Source of the DNA: DRKI01 sp011051875
Lineage (GTDB): Bacteria; Desulfobacterota; Desulfobulbia; Desulfobulbales; Desulfobulbaceae
Reading direction: 5' to 3'
NCBI GenBank assembly: GCA_026990385.1
Contig: JALXDL010000061.1
Location: 1-61,364, forward strand
Length of the DNA stretch: 61,364 nucleotides
Below, in pieces: positions 8,198-17,857 of this stretch. How positions within the stretch are numbered: position 1 is the stretch's first letter; the number at the start of each line of letters is the position of its first letter. The translations under genes were made by a program, and so were the position numbers. The notes under the pieces were generated by a model that was not told the DNA's origin, searched no databases, and worked only from the letters and a program-made list of their open reading frames with translations.

Positions 8198-8965
8198 TCA
8201 GGCGGACAGCATGATCACCGAGCCGTTGCGGCCGGTGATGCCGTCACCCACCACCTTTGCCCGGCGAAAGGAAAAAAAATCCCTGCTGCACCTGGTGCAG
8301 ATCCCGGCGAGCCTGATATTGTCTTCCCGAACCCCGCACTGCTGCAACTGCCACCTGCTTATTTCCCAGAAGTTGAAGTAATCCCGGCCTGAACGGAAGC
8401 CTGCAAAGGCAGGGGGCAGTTCCTGGCCATGGTTGATGAACTGGCTGCAGCAGGGTCCGAGGGAGGGGCTGATAAAGGCCAGCAGCCGGGAGGGATCGGT
8501 GGCAAAGGCCGCCATCATCTTGGCGATGGTGCGGCCGATGACGTTGCGCACCGAACCGCGCCAGCCGCTGTGCACGGCCCCGATCGCCCGGTGCTCGGGG
8601 TCGTGGAGCAGGACCGCCTGGCAGTCGGCCTGCAGGACCAGCAGGCCCAGGCCCGGCCGGTCGGTGACCAGGGCGTCCACTCCCTGGATCCCGGTCCCGT
8701 TCATGGGGCCGGTGACCAGGTGAACCCGGTCGGAGTGGACCTGCGTGGCCGAGACCAGGGCTTCGATGCCCAGGACCCGGCATACCCGCCTTCGGTTGCC
8801 GGCAACCCTCACCGGATCGTCGCCTACCCCGTAGCTGAGATTGAGGGAGGAAAACGGCTCAGGGCTCGTGCCGCCGTGGCGGGTAAACATCGCCACCCGG
8901 ACAGCGGGAAACCTGCTTTCCAGCCACCTGAGACCGTTTTCTGTGCGCCAGGCAAGCCTGTTCAT
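8198..8965 (-). CDS. pgeF: Laccase-domain protein (YfiH/PgeF family)
   Basis: A 255-residue member of the YfiH/PgeF family, once called polyphenol oxidases and now known for purine nucleoside phosphorylase/deaminase activity or for peptidoglycan editing (PgeF in E. coli). The three zinc-ligand blocks are visible: TQVHSDRVHLV (His), VLQADCQAVLLHDPEH (Cys) and AVHSGWRGSVRNV (His). The N-terminus has the typical FTRHGGTSPEPFSSLNL. It is cytoplasmic. It is the last gene of a leftward stretch but is separated from the upstream porin gene by that gene's terminator, so it is probably transcribed on its own. Confidence 0.9.
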   Translation of the reverse strand: MNRLAWRTENGLRWLESRFPAVRVAMFTRHGGTSPEPFSSLNLSYGVGDDPVRVAGNRRRVCRVLGIEALVSATQVHSDRVHLVTGPMNGTGIQGVDALVTDRPGLGLLVLQADCQAVLLHDPEHRAIGAVHSGWRGSVRNVIGRTIAKMMAAFATDPSRLLAFISPSLGPCCSQFINHGQELPPAFAGFRSGRDYFNFWEISRWQLQQCGVREDNIRLAGICTRCSRDFFSFRRAKVVGDGITGRNGSVIMLSA

Positions 8966-8990
8966 GTCGTTGCAAAGGATCGCGGCAGAT

Positions 8991-9023
8991 AAAAAAAGGG
9001 AAAACCCCGGACAGGGTTTTCCC
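8991..9023 (-). terminator. Rho-independent terminator of the porin gene
   Basis: On the minus strand a perfect 10-bp stem (GGGAAAACCC with its complement 8998-9007 / 9014-9023, 6-base loop) is followed by seven T residues. It begins 30 bases after the stop of the porin gene at 9053. Confidence 0.85.
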
Positions 9024-9052
9024 TTGTTGCTGCGCAGACCTGCCGCTTCTGG

Positions 9053-10645
9053 TTAGAAGTAGGCCTCGAAGGTCAGGTAGATCTGGTTGGCACTCTCGAC
9101 CGGATTCAACCCCATGGCCTGGAGCTCGAACTTCTCGTCGTCGAGATCGTAGGGCTTGGCGTTCCAGTCAAAGCCGCCGGAGTAGTTGTAGTCATAGTAC
9201 TGCCAGCCGAGACGGACAAAGGTCTTGGCGTACTTGGAGATGGCCTCGCCGGTGGGCAGGTCATAGATCAGGTAGAGCTCAAATACCTGGCCGCGGGTGG
9301 CGAGCTTGGACATGTAGAGATCGTCATGCCCCGGGGTAAAGGCGATCCAGTACTGGGAACCGTAGTTATACTCGGCACCGAGCTTGAGGCCCATGTCATC
9401 AATGTCGTAGCGGACACCGACATAGATGTTGTAGCCATCCTCGGAGTCGGTATTGGGACCGGTGGTACCCATCTGCATGCCGACAAAGTCATTGAACAGA
9501 CCGTTGCTGTTGGGATCAGTATGGCTCCAGCCACCGGCGATGAAGTAGTTGAGGTTGCTGATCCGGTCCATGTACACCGTGGAGGTGTGGAAGATGTTGC
9601 CAAGCTGCTTCCGATCGCCCATGCCGGACATGTCATCCGTTCCGAAAAATTCGTTGATCAGCGGATCCTGGAAGTTGGGATAGCTGAAGATGTTGGTCAC
9701 GGCAAAGGACTGGAAGTTCCAGAATCTGGGACCCTTCTTCATGATATCCCAGTCAATGCCCATGAAGTCGGTGTCGGCAAGTTTGCTGGAAGCCGAGTCG
9801 CCCTGGAGCCCGTTCTCGAAACCACGGCCGTAGCAGAAACGGAAGCGACCCGTTCCCATGGCCTCGCTGCCCCAGGCATAGGCATAGCCCAGAGAGATTC
9901 CGTCAAAGGGGTAGTCCATGTAGGCGATGGGAGTGCCCATGCGCTGGTCGGTGCCCATGCGCAGGTGGGCGGGCGGTCCGTCGGTGGTGGGCCTGCGGCC
10001 GATGGAGAACCAGATCGGCATCCCGCCGATATTGTTCCAGTTCACGAACGCGCGATCGACCCGGAGGGCATTGTCGGACGGGTTGCGGGTGGAGTTGCCG
10101 TCAAACTGCGGAAAGATGGTGCCGGAATCATCCCGGAAGGCGGATTCCATGCCCCAGACCTTGTACATGGCCAGGCGGGCCTTGAACTCGACGTTCTCGG
10201 TAGCCTTGACCCGCATGTTGAGACGGAAGCGGTTGGTGAAAATGGTATCGTTGGAGAGGTCACCGGTGGCTGTCGTGGCATAGATGGGCGCCCCGGTCGC
10301 CGGATCGACACCGCTCATCAGCAGCGGTGTGCCGGCTGCAAAGACCGTGTCGGCCTTGTAGAAGTCGGCCCGGGCCCTGAAATCACCGTAGAACTTGAAC
10401 CTGGCCGCAAGATCCCAAGACTCGGATTTCTCGTCGAGCATTTCACCCATGTCATCGACCTTGTCGCCATACTCGGTGATGGTCTCATTCTGCTTGGCAA
10501 GTTGTGCTTTCAGGGCGTCAAGCTGACGGGACAGTTCCTCGATCTTGCTCGTCAGATCCTGAGGCGCCTTGCCGGCACTGGCAGAGGCCACTGCGGGCAG
10601 CGCAATCAGCCCGGCCAGTGCCAGCATGGAAAATTTCTTGACCAT
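9053..10645 (-). CDS. Outer-membrane porin-like protein (DUF3373 type)
   Basis: The 530-residue product has a clear Sec signal peptide (basic MVKK, then a hydrophobic run ending AVASASA at about residue 24), a short coiled coil at about residues 30-65 (KIEELSRQLDALKAQLAKQN), and then a long region rich in alternating aromatic and polar residues with many YxF/W patterns, ending in a terminal phenylalanine (FEAYF), as expected for an outer-membrane beta barrel. The layout resembles DUF3373-family putative porins of anaerobic proteobacteria; the family name is from memory of such layouts, the beta-barrel nature is inference. AGGAGGAAC lies before the ATG. Its consensus promoter and strong terminator suggest a highly expressed single-gene transcript. 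Confidence 0.75.
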   Translation of the reverse strand: MVKKFSMLALAGLIALPAVASASAGKAPQDLTSKIEELSRQLDALKAQLAKQNETITEYGDKVDDMGEMLDEKSESWDLAARFKFYGDFRARADFYKADTVFAAGTPLLMSGVDPATGAPIYATTATGDLSNDTIFTNRFRLNMRVKATENVEFKARLAMYKVWGMESAFRDDSGTIFPQFDGNSTRNPSDNALRVDRAFVNWNNIGGMPIWFSIGRRPTTDGPPAHLRMGTDQRMGTPIAYMDYPFDGISLGYAYAWGSEAMGTGRFRFCYGRGFENGLQGDSASSKLADTDFMGIDWDIMKKGPRFWNFQSFAVTNIFSYPNFQDPLINEFFGTDDMSGMGDRKQLGNIFHTSTVYMDRISNLNYFIAGGWSHTDPNSNGLFNDFVGMQMGTTGPNTDSEDGYNIYVGVRYDIDDMGLKLGAEYNYGSQYWIAFTPGHDDLYMSKLATRGQVFELYLIYDLPTGEAISKYAKTFVRLGWQYYDYNYSGGFDWNAKPYDLDDEKFELQAMGLNPVESANQIYLTFEAYF

Positions 10646-10785
10646 TCTTGTTCCTCCTAGGTGTTGGATTATTTCAGGACAATCTCTGTATGCTGATGGT
10701 CACACACTGTGGTTGCCGCCGCCGGACGCGCTCGTCTGCGGCAATCGCACCATGAAACCCGCGAACACTGGTAACCTTGAAGGGA

Positions 10786-10814
10786 TTAGTATCGTATTTG
10801 AGAGGCCTTGTCAA
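10786..10814 (-). promoter_or_regulatory. Strong sigma-70 promoter of the porin gene
   Basis: On the minus strand a perfect TTGACA (10809-10814) and TACTAA (10786-10791) are separated by 17 bases. The transcript would have a leader of about 135 bases before the porin ATG. The leader shows no recognised riboswitch. Confidence 0.7.
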
Positions 10815-10884
10815 CACGATCAGGACAAAAAGTAAAAAAAATTGTACCAGGGGGAAAAAGAACAGAATAGGGGAGCGGAAATGA

Positions 10885-10911
10885 TGGCACGGCCGCAGTG
10901 CGGCCGTGCCA
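10885..10911. terminator. GC-rich hairpin after clpA
   Basis: A perfect inverted repeat (GGCACGGCCGC and complement, 10886-10910, three-base loop) follows the clpA stop (10925) on the minus strand. It has no proper T-tract (only ATCATTT), so it is a weak or Rho-assisted terminator, or an RNA-end stabiliser. Confidence 0.5.
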
Positions 10912-10924
10912 CGGGCGAGGAGGG

Positions 10925-13198
10925 TTACTTGGGAATGCTGAATGTCATCTTGTTGTTCTTCCGTCCGACCTTGATAGTTCCACCCTTGGCGAGGTTACCG
11001 AAAAGGATCTCCTCGGTGAGTACGTCGCCGATCTCCTTCATGATCAGCCGCCGCAGGGGCCGGGCGCCATAGGCCGGATCATAGCCCTCACGGGCCAGCC
11101 AACTGCGGGCGGCCGGTGTCAGCTCGATGCGGACGTTCTTTTCGGCAAGCTGCGCCTGGAGTTCGGTGATCATCTTGTCCACCACCTTTTCCACGGTGGA
11201 GAGTTCCAGGGCGCCGAAGGTGATGATGGAATCGAGCCGGTTGCGGAACTCGGGCGAGAAGAGGCTCTTGATGGCCTTCTGTTCCCTGCCCTTGGAATCG
11301 CCCAGGAAACCGATGGCCTGTTCGCTCATCTCGCGGGCGCCGGCATTGGTGGTCATGATGATGATCACGTTGCGGAAATCGGCCCGCCGGCCGGCATTGT
11401 CGGTCAGGGTGGAGTGGTCCATCACCTGGAGCAGGATGGAAAAGACGTCAGGATGCGCCTTTTCGATCTCGTCCAGCAGGAGCACGCTGTAGGGATGCTT
11501 GCGGATGGCATCGGTGAGCAGCCCTCCCTGGTCGAAACCGATATATCCGGGAGGCGCGCCGATCAGTCGGGCCACGGCGTGCTTTTCCATGTATTCGCTC
11601 ATGTCGAACCGCTCGAAGTGCACCGACAGGGCCGAGGCAAGCTGACGCGCCACCTCGGTCTTGCCCACGCCGGTGGGACCGGCGAACAGGAAGGAACCCG
11701 TGGGTGACTGCGGATTGCCCAGGCCGGCCCGCGACCGCTTGACCGCCTTGACCACGGCGTCAATGGCCTCGTCCTGGCCGAAGATGTACTTCTTCAACCG
11801 TCCTTCCAGGCCGCGCAGCTCGCCGAGATCGTTGCCCGACTTGGAACTCACCGGAACCCTGGCCATCCTGGAGATGATCCGTTCCACGTCGCGCACGCTC
11901 ACCGTCCGGCCGGTTCTCCCGGCGAGCCGGAAGGCGGCCCCGACCTCGTCCATGACGTCGATGGCCTTGTCGGGCAGGAAACGGTCATTGATGTAGCGGT
12001 GCGCCAGCTCGGCCGTAGCCTTGATGGCGGCCTTGGAATAGCGGACCTGGTGGTGTTGCTCGTACCTCGGCTGCAGCCCCCGCAGGATACCGGTGGTGTC
12101 GGCGACCGAGGGCTCCTCGATGTCGATCTTCTGGAACCTGCGCGAGAGGGCCCGGTCCTTCTCGATATGATTCTTGTACTCCTCGTAGGTGGTGGAGCCG
12201 ATGCAGCGGATCGTCCCTGCCTGGAGGGCGGGCTTGAGCAGGTTGGACGCGTCCATGGATCCGCCACTGGTGGCGCCGGCACCGACAATGGTGTGCATCT
12301 CGTCGATGAAGAGGATGGCATTGTCCTTCTTCTCGATCTCGGCGATCACGTCCTTGAGCCGCTTTTCGAAGTCGCCCCGGTACTTGGTGCCAGCCACCAG
12401 GGTGCCCATGTCGAGCATGTAGATCTCGGTGTCGCGCAACAGGTCGGGGACCAGCTTTTTCGGATCCGGCTTCTCCTCCAGCCGCTGCAGGCTGTCTTCG
12501 TGAATGCGCAGGGCCAGCCCCTCGGCCATGGCGGTCTTGCCCACTCCGGGTTCGCCCACCAGCAGGGGGTTGTTTTTCTTGCGCCGGCAGAGCACCTGCA
12601 TCATGCGCCGGATCTCGGTGTCGCGGCCGATGAGGGGGTCGATGCTTCCCTCCGCCGCCCGGCGGGTGAAGTTGACCGTGAACTGCTCCAGCGCATCCTG
12701 GCCGACCTTCTTTTTTTTCTGCTGCTGCCGGGGCCTGGGCTGCGGCTCACGCAGGGGTTCGCTCTGCAGGTTGTCCGGCAGGTTGTGGGAGATGTATTCC
12801 ACCACCTCCATGCGGCCGATGCCCTCGGTGCCGAGAAAATAGACGGCATGGGAATCGGGCTCGGTGAAGATGGAGACCAGGACGTCACCGGTGTCCACCT
12901 GCTTCTTGCCGCAGCTCTGGACATGGTTGACCGCCCGCTGCAGCACCCGGTTGAAGGCCACGGTCTGGGCCGGTTCGGCATTGGCGTCCTTGAGGACCGG
13001 CATACCGCCGGCAAAGAACCGCTCCAGCCGTTCCTTGAGGTTGTCATTGTTGCCGCCGCACTTGTCGATGATATGCCGGGCCAGGTCATCGTGCAGCAGC
13101 CCGTAGAGCATGTGCTCCACGGTCACGTACTCGTGCCGGTTTTTCTTTGCTTCCTTGATCGCCCTGATCAGGGCCAGTTCCAACTCTCTACTCAACAT
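10925..13198 (-). CDS. clpA: ATP-dependent Clp protease ATP-binding subunit ClpA
   Basis: A 757-residue two-domain AAA+ unfoldase, close to the 758 of E. coli ClpA. The N-terminal domain (about 1-150) binds ClpS. The first AAA module has Walker A GEPGVGKTAMAEG and Walker B ILFIDEMHTIVG; the second has GPTGVGKTEVARQ and VLLLDEIEKAHPDV. The ClpP-docking loop IGFLGDS is present in the second module, and there is no long middle coiled coil, which together separates it from ClpB. It unfolds substrates, including N-degron proteins presented by ClpS, into ClpP in the cytoplasm. clpS lies 25 bases upstream on the same strand. clpP is not in the window. Confidence 0.96.
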   Translation of the reverse strand: MLSRELELALIRAIKEAKKNRHEYVTVEHMLYGLLHDDLARHIIDKCGGNNDNLKERLERFFAGGMPVLKDANAEPAQTVAFNRVLQRAVNHVQSCGKKQVDTGDVLVSIFTEPDSHAVYFLGTEGIGRMEVVEYISHNLPDNLQSEPLREPQPRPRQQQKKKKVGQDALEQFTVNFTRRAAEGSIDPLIGRDTEIRRMMQVLCRRKKNNPLLVGEPGVGKTAMAEGLALRIHEDSLQRLEEKPDPKKLVPDLLRDTEIYMLDMGTLVAGTKYRGDFEKRLKDVIAEIEKKDNAILFIDEMHTIVGAGATSGGSMDASNLLKPALQAGTIRCIGSTTYEEYKNHIEKDRALSRRFQKIDIEEPSVADTTGILRGLQPRYEQHHQVRYSKAAIKATAELAHRYINDRFLPDKAIDVMDEVGAAFRLAGRTGRTVSVRDVERIISRMARVPVSSKSGNDLGELRGLEGRLKKYIFGQDEAIDAVVKAVKRSRAGLGNPQSPTGSFLFAGPTGVGKTEVARQLASALSVHFERFDMSEYMEKHAVARLIGAPPGYIGFDQGGLLTDAIRKHPYSVLLLDEIEKAHPDVFSILLQVMDHSTLTDNAGRRADFRNVIIIMTTNAGAREMSEQAIGFLGDSKGREQKAIKSLFSPEFRNRLDSIITFGALELSTVEKVVDKMITELQAQLAEKNVRIELTPAARSWLAREGYDPAYGARPLRRLIMKEIGDVLTEEILFGNLAKGGTIKVGRKNNKMTFSIPK

Positions 13199-13223
13199 AT
13201 TATGGTACCTCTGATCCCGCCGG

Positions 13224-13541
13224 TCAGCTCACCTTCTCCAGCGAGCATTTAAGCGGGAATTGATTTTTCCGGGCCATGCGGTGGACAACGGCCACCTTGG
13301 TTTCCCCGATCTCGCGGGTATAGATTCCCGCCACACCCTGGCCCTGGTTATGGACATTGAGCATGATCCGGGTGGCCTCGTCAGTGTTCTTGCCAAAGAC
13401 CGTCTCCAGGATCATGACCACAAAGTCCATGGTGGTGTAATCGTCGTTGTGGAGCAGCACCTTGTACATGGGCGGCTCCTGGAGATCCTCCCGCCTTCTC
13501 GTAAGGGTATCTTCCTGGTAGCTCGACTTGTCTTTTGCCAT
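13224..13541 (-). CDS. clpS: ClpS adaptor protein
   Basis: The 105-residue product matches the N-degron adaptor ClpS: a flexible N-terminal extension (residues 1-25) that engages ClpA, then PPMYKVLLHNDDYTTMDFVV with the Asn-Asp-Asp substrate pocket, the helix FVVMILETVFGKN, the conserved MLNVHNQGQGVAGIYTREI and a C-terminal strand. It delivers proteins with Phe, Leu, Trp or Tyr N-termini to ClpAP. It forms an operon with clpA (25-base gap). Confidence 0.96.
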   Translation of the reverse strand: MAKDKSSYQEDTLTRRREDLQEPPMYKVLLHNDDYTTMDFVVMILETVFGKNTDEATRIMLNVHNQGQGVAGIYTREIGETKVAVVHRMARKNQFPLKCSLEKVS

Positions 13542-13845
13542 AGTGTCTGTGTGGGATGCTCTACTCAGAGTGTACCTGCAACCATCGGTACAGGTACAGA
13601 ACTTTTGCCATCACTTGGATCGTTTCCTGAATCCGCGACCGTGCACCGGCCGTCATGTCCGGGGCCGGGTCCGAAGACGGCTGCCGCAGGCCTCCGTCTG
13701 CCGGCTGGCCGGCGGCGGCCCCGGCGGCTGGTTACAGTATACCACGGAAAAGGGGCTAAGGTGTAAAAACTCTATGATAAATGTAATGCGTCGGCGCGAA
13801 TTTGCAAGCCGGATTACGCGAAAAACAGGTCCTGCCGGGCCCTGG
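13542..13845. other. Intergenic region between clpS and holA with an inverted repeat
   Basis: About 300 bases without a supported gene. A GTACCTG ... CAGGTAC inverted repeat (13572-13578 and 13591-13597) lies 31-56 bases upstream of clpS and could be an operator. GC-rich short palindromes occur around 13680-13725, and an AT-richer patch at 13742-13790. No convincing promoter pair is seen. Confidence 0.35.
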
Positions 13846-15219
13846 TCAGGAGGTGGTTCCCTGGCCGGCCAGCATGGAGAGCAGCAGGTGGTGGAGGATG
13901 GTGTCGGCCTGCAGGGGCGAGCCCTTGAGTCGCATCTCCGCTGCCAGCAGCAACCGCGGCCAGCGGCGCAGCACGGTCAGGGGAAAGGAGGCCGCGGTCC
14001 TGAACTGCATGTAGAGGGCATAGGGATGGCCCTGCAGCTCTTTTTTCCACTCCTGCCGTTCCTTGAGGCGGGGCAGGCACTGCCGCTGGAAGGCGGCCGC
14101 GTTCATGGATGGACTGAACCCCACGCCCGGGTCTTCCTGCAGGGCGCGGAACAGGAGCAGGCTGCGGGTATAGTTGCGCAGGGTGGCGATGATGGCCAGG
14201 GCGTGGATGTTGTTTTCCTGCAGGCGGTCGGCGATGAGCAGGGCGCGTTCCGTGTTGCGGGCCCCGATGGCGCCGGTGAGCTCGAACAGCGCCTCCTGCC
14301 GGGTGCGGCCGACCACGGCGTCGAGATCCTCCTTGCCGATCCTGTTGCGCTCCTCCACGTAGAGGGCCACCTTTTCCGTCTCCATCCTGGCCGCCACCGG
14401 GTGAAACCCAACCCGTTCCACCAGCAGGTTCACCGCGTCCGGCGCCATGGTCTTGCCCATCTCGGCCAGGGTCTGGCCGATGATCTCCTGGAGCACGGCC
14501 CTCTGCGCCTTCTGCGCCTTGGCGCCTGCGCCGGTATCCACACTGAGATCCACCACCACGTACTCTTTCTTCAGGACCTGGAAAAGTCGCTTGCGTTTGT
14601 CCACGGTCTCTGCCAGCAGGAGCAGGATATTGCTCCCGGGGATGCCGGCGGCCAGGGTCTTGAGCAGCAGCTCGCCCGGATCGGAACCGCCGGCAGGGCT
14701 CCTGCCGCCCGTCGGCCGGCCGGCGGCAAGGACCGTGGTTATCCAGGCCAGGTCACCTTCCGGCCGGGCAAAGCCGAACAGCTCGCGCCAGGCGGTACCG
14801 GAGAGGCCGGCCGGATCGCAGTCCGGATCGTCACCATCGAGGCCCGCGGCCTCGAACATGGCCCGCAGCGCCCTGGCTGCCTGGTCGTTCTTCCGGGCCT
14901 CAAAGGCGGTGACCGCTTTTTTCCACAGCGATTCTGTCACGTTGCGGGAATGGAAGAGGCGGGCGTCGCTGACCCGGAAGACCTGCCGGCCCGGCAGGAG
15001 GCTGAAGCTGCGCAGGTTGGCGATGGTCGCGGCCGGATCCTCGCTGTCGCCGTCCACCGGGTGTACATCGCCACCGCCGGCCAGGAGCACCCCTTCCAGC
15101 CTGCGGGCCGTCTCCCGGCAGAGATAGCGCTCGCCGAACAGGAGATAGACCGGCGCGATATCGCCTTTCTCCACCGCCTTCAGCAGGCGGGGTACCTGGT
15201 CACGGGTGTAGAGCGGCAT
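13846..15219 (-). CDS. holA: DNA polymerase III delta subunit
   Basis: The 457-residue protein resembles HolA, the clamp-loader subunit that opens the beta clamp. Typical features are the N-terminal APVYLLFGERYLCRETARRL, the central region around LAKTLAAGIPGSNILLLLAETVDKR, and the C-terminal collar-domain block GRTRQEALFELTGAIGARN with LHALAIIATLRNYTRSLL-like sequence. It is about 110 residues longer than E. coli HolA; the extra length appears as insertions in the first two domains. It is a cytoplasmic replisome component. The next gene upstream on the same strand ends 20 bases inside its start, so the two may be translationally coupled. Confidence 0.88.
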   Translation of the reverse strand: MPLYTRDQVPRLLKAVEKGDIAPVYLLFGERYLCRETARRLEGVLLAGGGDVHPVDGDSEDPAATIANLRSFSLLPGRQVFRVSDARLFHSRNVTESLWKKAVTAFEARKNDQAARALRAMFEAAGLDGDDPDCDPAGLSGTAWRELFGFARPEGDLAWITTVLAAGRPTGGRSPAGGSDPGELLLKTLAAGIPGSNILLLLAETVDKRKRLFQVLKKEYVVVDLSVDTGAGAKAQKAQRAVLQEIIGQTLAEMGKTMAPDAVNLLVERVGFHPVAARMETEKVALYVEERNRIGKEDLDAVVGRTRQEALFELTGAIGARNTERALLIADRLQENNIHALAIIATLRNYTRSLLLFRALQEDPGVGFSPSMNAAAFQRQCLPRLKERQEWKKELQGHPYALYMQFRTAASFPLTVLRRWPRLLLAAEMRLKGSPLQADTILHHLLLSMLAGQGTTS

Positions 15220-17779
15220 GGCGGTCTCCGGGCCGGTCGTCCGTTGTGGCGCCGGTGGTGGTATGGTCTTCGATGATCTTGTGCAGAATGGCGGTGAGCG
15301 AGCCGGGCTGCAGGTAGTCCTGGCCGCGGCCGTCCCTGAAGATAAAGGCCGAGCGGTCGGCCACCTCCTTCCAGGTCATGGTGTCCGGACCCCTGGCCAC
15401 CACCTCGAACAGGTTCCTGTTGTATGGGTCGTTGATGATGGCCATACCCGTGCCGATGGTGGCCAGGATATCGACATGGCCCAGGAACATCCTGGTCAGC
15501 CGGGTGTAGGCCTTGACGCCGCCGCAGGAGCCGAGACTCAGGAAACGTTGCATGGCGGACAGGTCCTGGTCGCTGATCCTGCGCTCCCGGCGCAGCTTTT
15601 CCAGCGGTTCGGTGAGCTGTTCCGATCGCCAGTAGCTGTGGCCGCGCTGGGCCAGCATCTCGTCGCCGCTCTTGATGAACCGTTCCAGCAGCCGCTCCTG
15701 GTTGGTCTCACCACTGTAGACGTACTGGGCATGGGTGATGGTGATGGTATTGATCACCTTGACCAGGGCCACGGCGAAATGGTCATGCTCCATGGCCCTG
15801 AACAGTGACAGCAGGGGACGGGCTGCGCCTTTGCCGGCCTCGGCCGCCAGTTGCCGCACCCGGCGCCGGGTCGTCTCGTCCGGCGGTATCAGGCTGTAGG
15901 TCTCGCTTGGCTCGATCCGGTATCCGGCGCGGAGCAGGGTGCGGACATTGGAGAGAAAGGAGCTGCGGCCGTCGTCGTCGGGGTGGAAGACGGAGATCGA
16001 GGCCAGCCGCTGGTCGCTTTTCCAGCGGGCAAAGGGCGTCACCTGGTAACGGCTCAGGTCCTCGGCCCCGTGCCGGATGGCCAACCGGAGGATGAGATCG
16101 CGGTCGGCCTGCGACAGCAGATCCGGGTATTCCCGGAGATAGTACTGGAGGATGACGTTGACCAGCCGGGTGAAACCGCTGCTGCCGCTGTCGGTCACCG
16201 CGGCCATCTTCCGGATCAGGAAGGAACGGGCATCGGGGGTCAGCACCTGCAGGAGGTGCATGAAGGTGGCGGAGAAAAGGAGGATGGAGTCCTCGTTGCG
16301 GAAGGCCGATGCCGCCACCAGCTCCAGGATCTGCCGCTGCAGGGAGTCATCCCCGGGAAAGAAGGTGGTCAGCTTGCCCTTCTGGGCCAGGCTGACGATG
16401 AAATCCGCCACCAGCATGTTGCCGGGATCGGTTTCCCTGAGGAAATCGAGCAGGCTGTCGTTGTAGCCGTCCTTGATCCGTTTTTTCAGGACCGGCACCA
16501 GGATATCGCGAAACGAGGAATCGTAGAGTTCGCTGCCCTGGGAGAGCAGGGCATAGATGTCGGCCGAGACCAGGTCGCGCGCGGTCTGCCGTCGGTCCGC
16601 AGCCGTGGCCCGGCGCAGGATGGCGATCATCCGTGCCCGGTTACCGGCTGAAATCAGGGGATAGAATGCTGTCCCGAAGCGGAATTGTACCTGGGGCGAG
16701 AGGCGTTGGAAACGGTCGTAGAGCTGTTCCGGGCTGAACCGGCGCAGCTCGCTCTCCGGGATCTCGAATCCGAAACGGTCGGTGATGGCATGCAGGTTGT
16801 TGATCTTCCAGATCAGTTCCTCGCCGCCGTCGTAAAAGGCCTGCAGCAGTTGCCTGCGATTGGTTGTCTCCAGGCGGTAATACTGTTTTTCCTGGATCTC
16901 CGGCGGCAGGGCGAAGTAACGGATCAGCCAACGCCAGGCCTCCCGGCGGGTCATGCCCGGCTGCCGGAAGAGGCAGCGGGCATTCCAGGCATCGTCCTGG
17001 CGAAGCTGGCCGAGCAGGGGCAGGGCGTCGAGCATGGTCCTGGTGTCCATGCCCTCAACCAGGGCAAAGGCGCCGCAGGCCCGTGCCTGGTTGTCTTTGA
17101 GCCTGGCCAGGGCGACCAGCCCGTCCAGGGCGTGGATGGCGTCCATGTCCTCGATGGCCAGGAATCCCTGCACCGCCTTGTTGTTGGCATCCTCGAGGGT
17201 GGTGAGCAGGGGCACGGTGTCCAGGGCGTGACGGGCCGTGATCCGGGGAAGATCGATATAGGCCCGGAAGGATTTGCCGGCCTCGTAGGAGAGTTTCTTG
17301 ATTTCCGGCAGGGCGGCAATGGCCAGGTCGATGTCCACACCGGGCAGCCGGCTCCACTTTTCGAAGCAGAGCACCTGCTCGAAAGAAAGGCCGGTTTCAA
17401 GCAGCTTCTGCCAGGCCTGCATGGACTTGGCAAAGGAGATGCCGGGCATGAGGCACATCCTGCGGAAGACCCGCTGACCTCCGTACCCCAGGCCGCGGAT
17501 GATTTCGCGGCCGTAGGCCAACTGGTCCTCGGTCAGGCAGGGGACCGAGCGGTAGATGTCCACGGTCTGCCGCCAGCTTGCATCCTCCGGCCGGAACCGG
17601 GCCGATGCCGGAACCGGCGCAAGGCAGAGCAGACAGACCAGGGCAGGCAGCAGGAGCGGCCGGCATGGCTGCACCAGGTTTCTGACGCCCCGCCGCAACA
17701 GGCCATGAAAAGGGCGCTGTCCGCCTCGCTCCGGACGGTATTTTTCAGGAAAAAAAGAGTGTTTGCCTGTTTGCTGCAT
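15200..17779 (-). CDS. Large exported protein of unknown function
   Basis: I do not recognise this protein of about 859 residues. After a short basic start there is a hydrophobic signal-like segment (PLLLPALVCLLCLAPVPASA at about residues 37-56) ending in Ala-x-Ala, so it is probably exported to the periplasm. The mature part is almost entirely alpha-helical, with repeated Leu/Ala-rich helices and Trp/Arg-rich turns, and a recurring 'decision' of about 30-40 residues suggesting helical repeats. No catalytic motif is seen. The start is uncertain: ATG 17779 has no good ribosome site, and a TTG just before the signal segment would also work; the open frame runs antisense into the EamA gene to 19018. 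Its end overlaps the holA start by 20 bases, suggesting coupling. Confidence 0.7.
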   Translation of the reverse strand: MQQTGKHSFFPEKYRPERGGQRPFHGLLRRGVRNLVQPCRPLLLPALVCLLCLAPVPASARFRPEDASWRQTVDIYRSVPCLTEDQLAYGREIIRGLGYGGQRVFRRMCLMPGISFAKSMQAWQKLLETGLSFEQVLCFEKWSRLPGVDIDLAIAALPEIKKLSYEAGKSFRAYIDLPRITARHALDTVPLLTTLEDANNKAVQGFLAIEDMDAIHALDGLVALARLKDNQARACGAFALVEGMDTRTMLDALPLLGQLRQDDAWNARCLFRQPGMTRREAWRWLIRYFALPPEIQEKQYYRLETTNRRQLLQAFYDGGEELIWKINNLHAITDRFGFEIPESELRRFSPEQLYDRFQRLSPQVQFRFGTAFYPLISAGNRARMIAILRRATAADRRQTARDLVSADIYALLSQGSELYDSSFRDILVPVLKKRIKDGYNDSLLDFLRETDPGNMLVADFIVSLAQKGKLTTFFPGDDSLQRQILELVAASAFRNEDSILLFSATFMHLLQVLTPDARSFLIRKMAAVTDSGSSGFTRLVNVILQYYLREYPDLLSQADRDLILRLAIRHGAEDLSRYQVTPFARWKSDQRLASISVFHPDDDGRSSFLSNVRTLLRAGYRIEPSETYSLIPPDETTRRRVRQLAAEAGKGAARPLLSLFRAMEHDHFAVALVKVINTITITHAQYVYSGETNQERLLERFIKSGDEMLAQRGHSYWRSEQLTEPLEKLRRERRISDQDLSAMQRFLSLGSCGGVKAYTRLTRMFLGHVDILATIGTGMAIINDPYNRNLFEVVARGPDTMTWKEVADRSAFIFRDGRGQDYLQPGSLTAILHKIIEDHTTTGATTDDRPGDRHAALHP

Positions 17780-17857
17780 GATGGTTATGGTGCGGGTCCG
17801 GTTGCGGTCCGGCCGATGGGCGGCCGGTTGGGGCCGGTCCGGAAGTGGTGACGATCC

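Noticed and set aside
10861..10925. Sigma-54 promoter from TGGCAC near 10.886 kb
   Set aside because: The GG to GC spacing is wrong (12 instead of 10) and the bases belong to the perfect hairpin after clpA.
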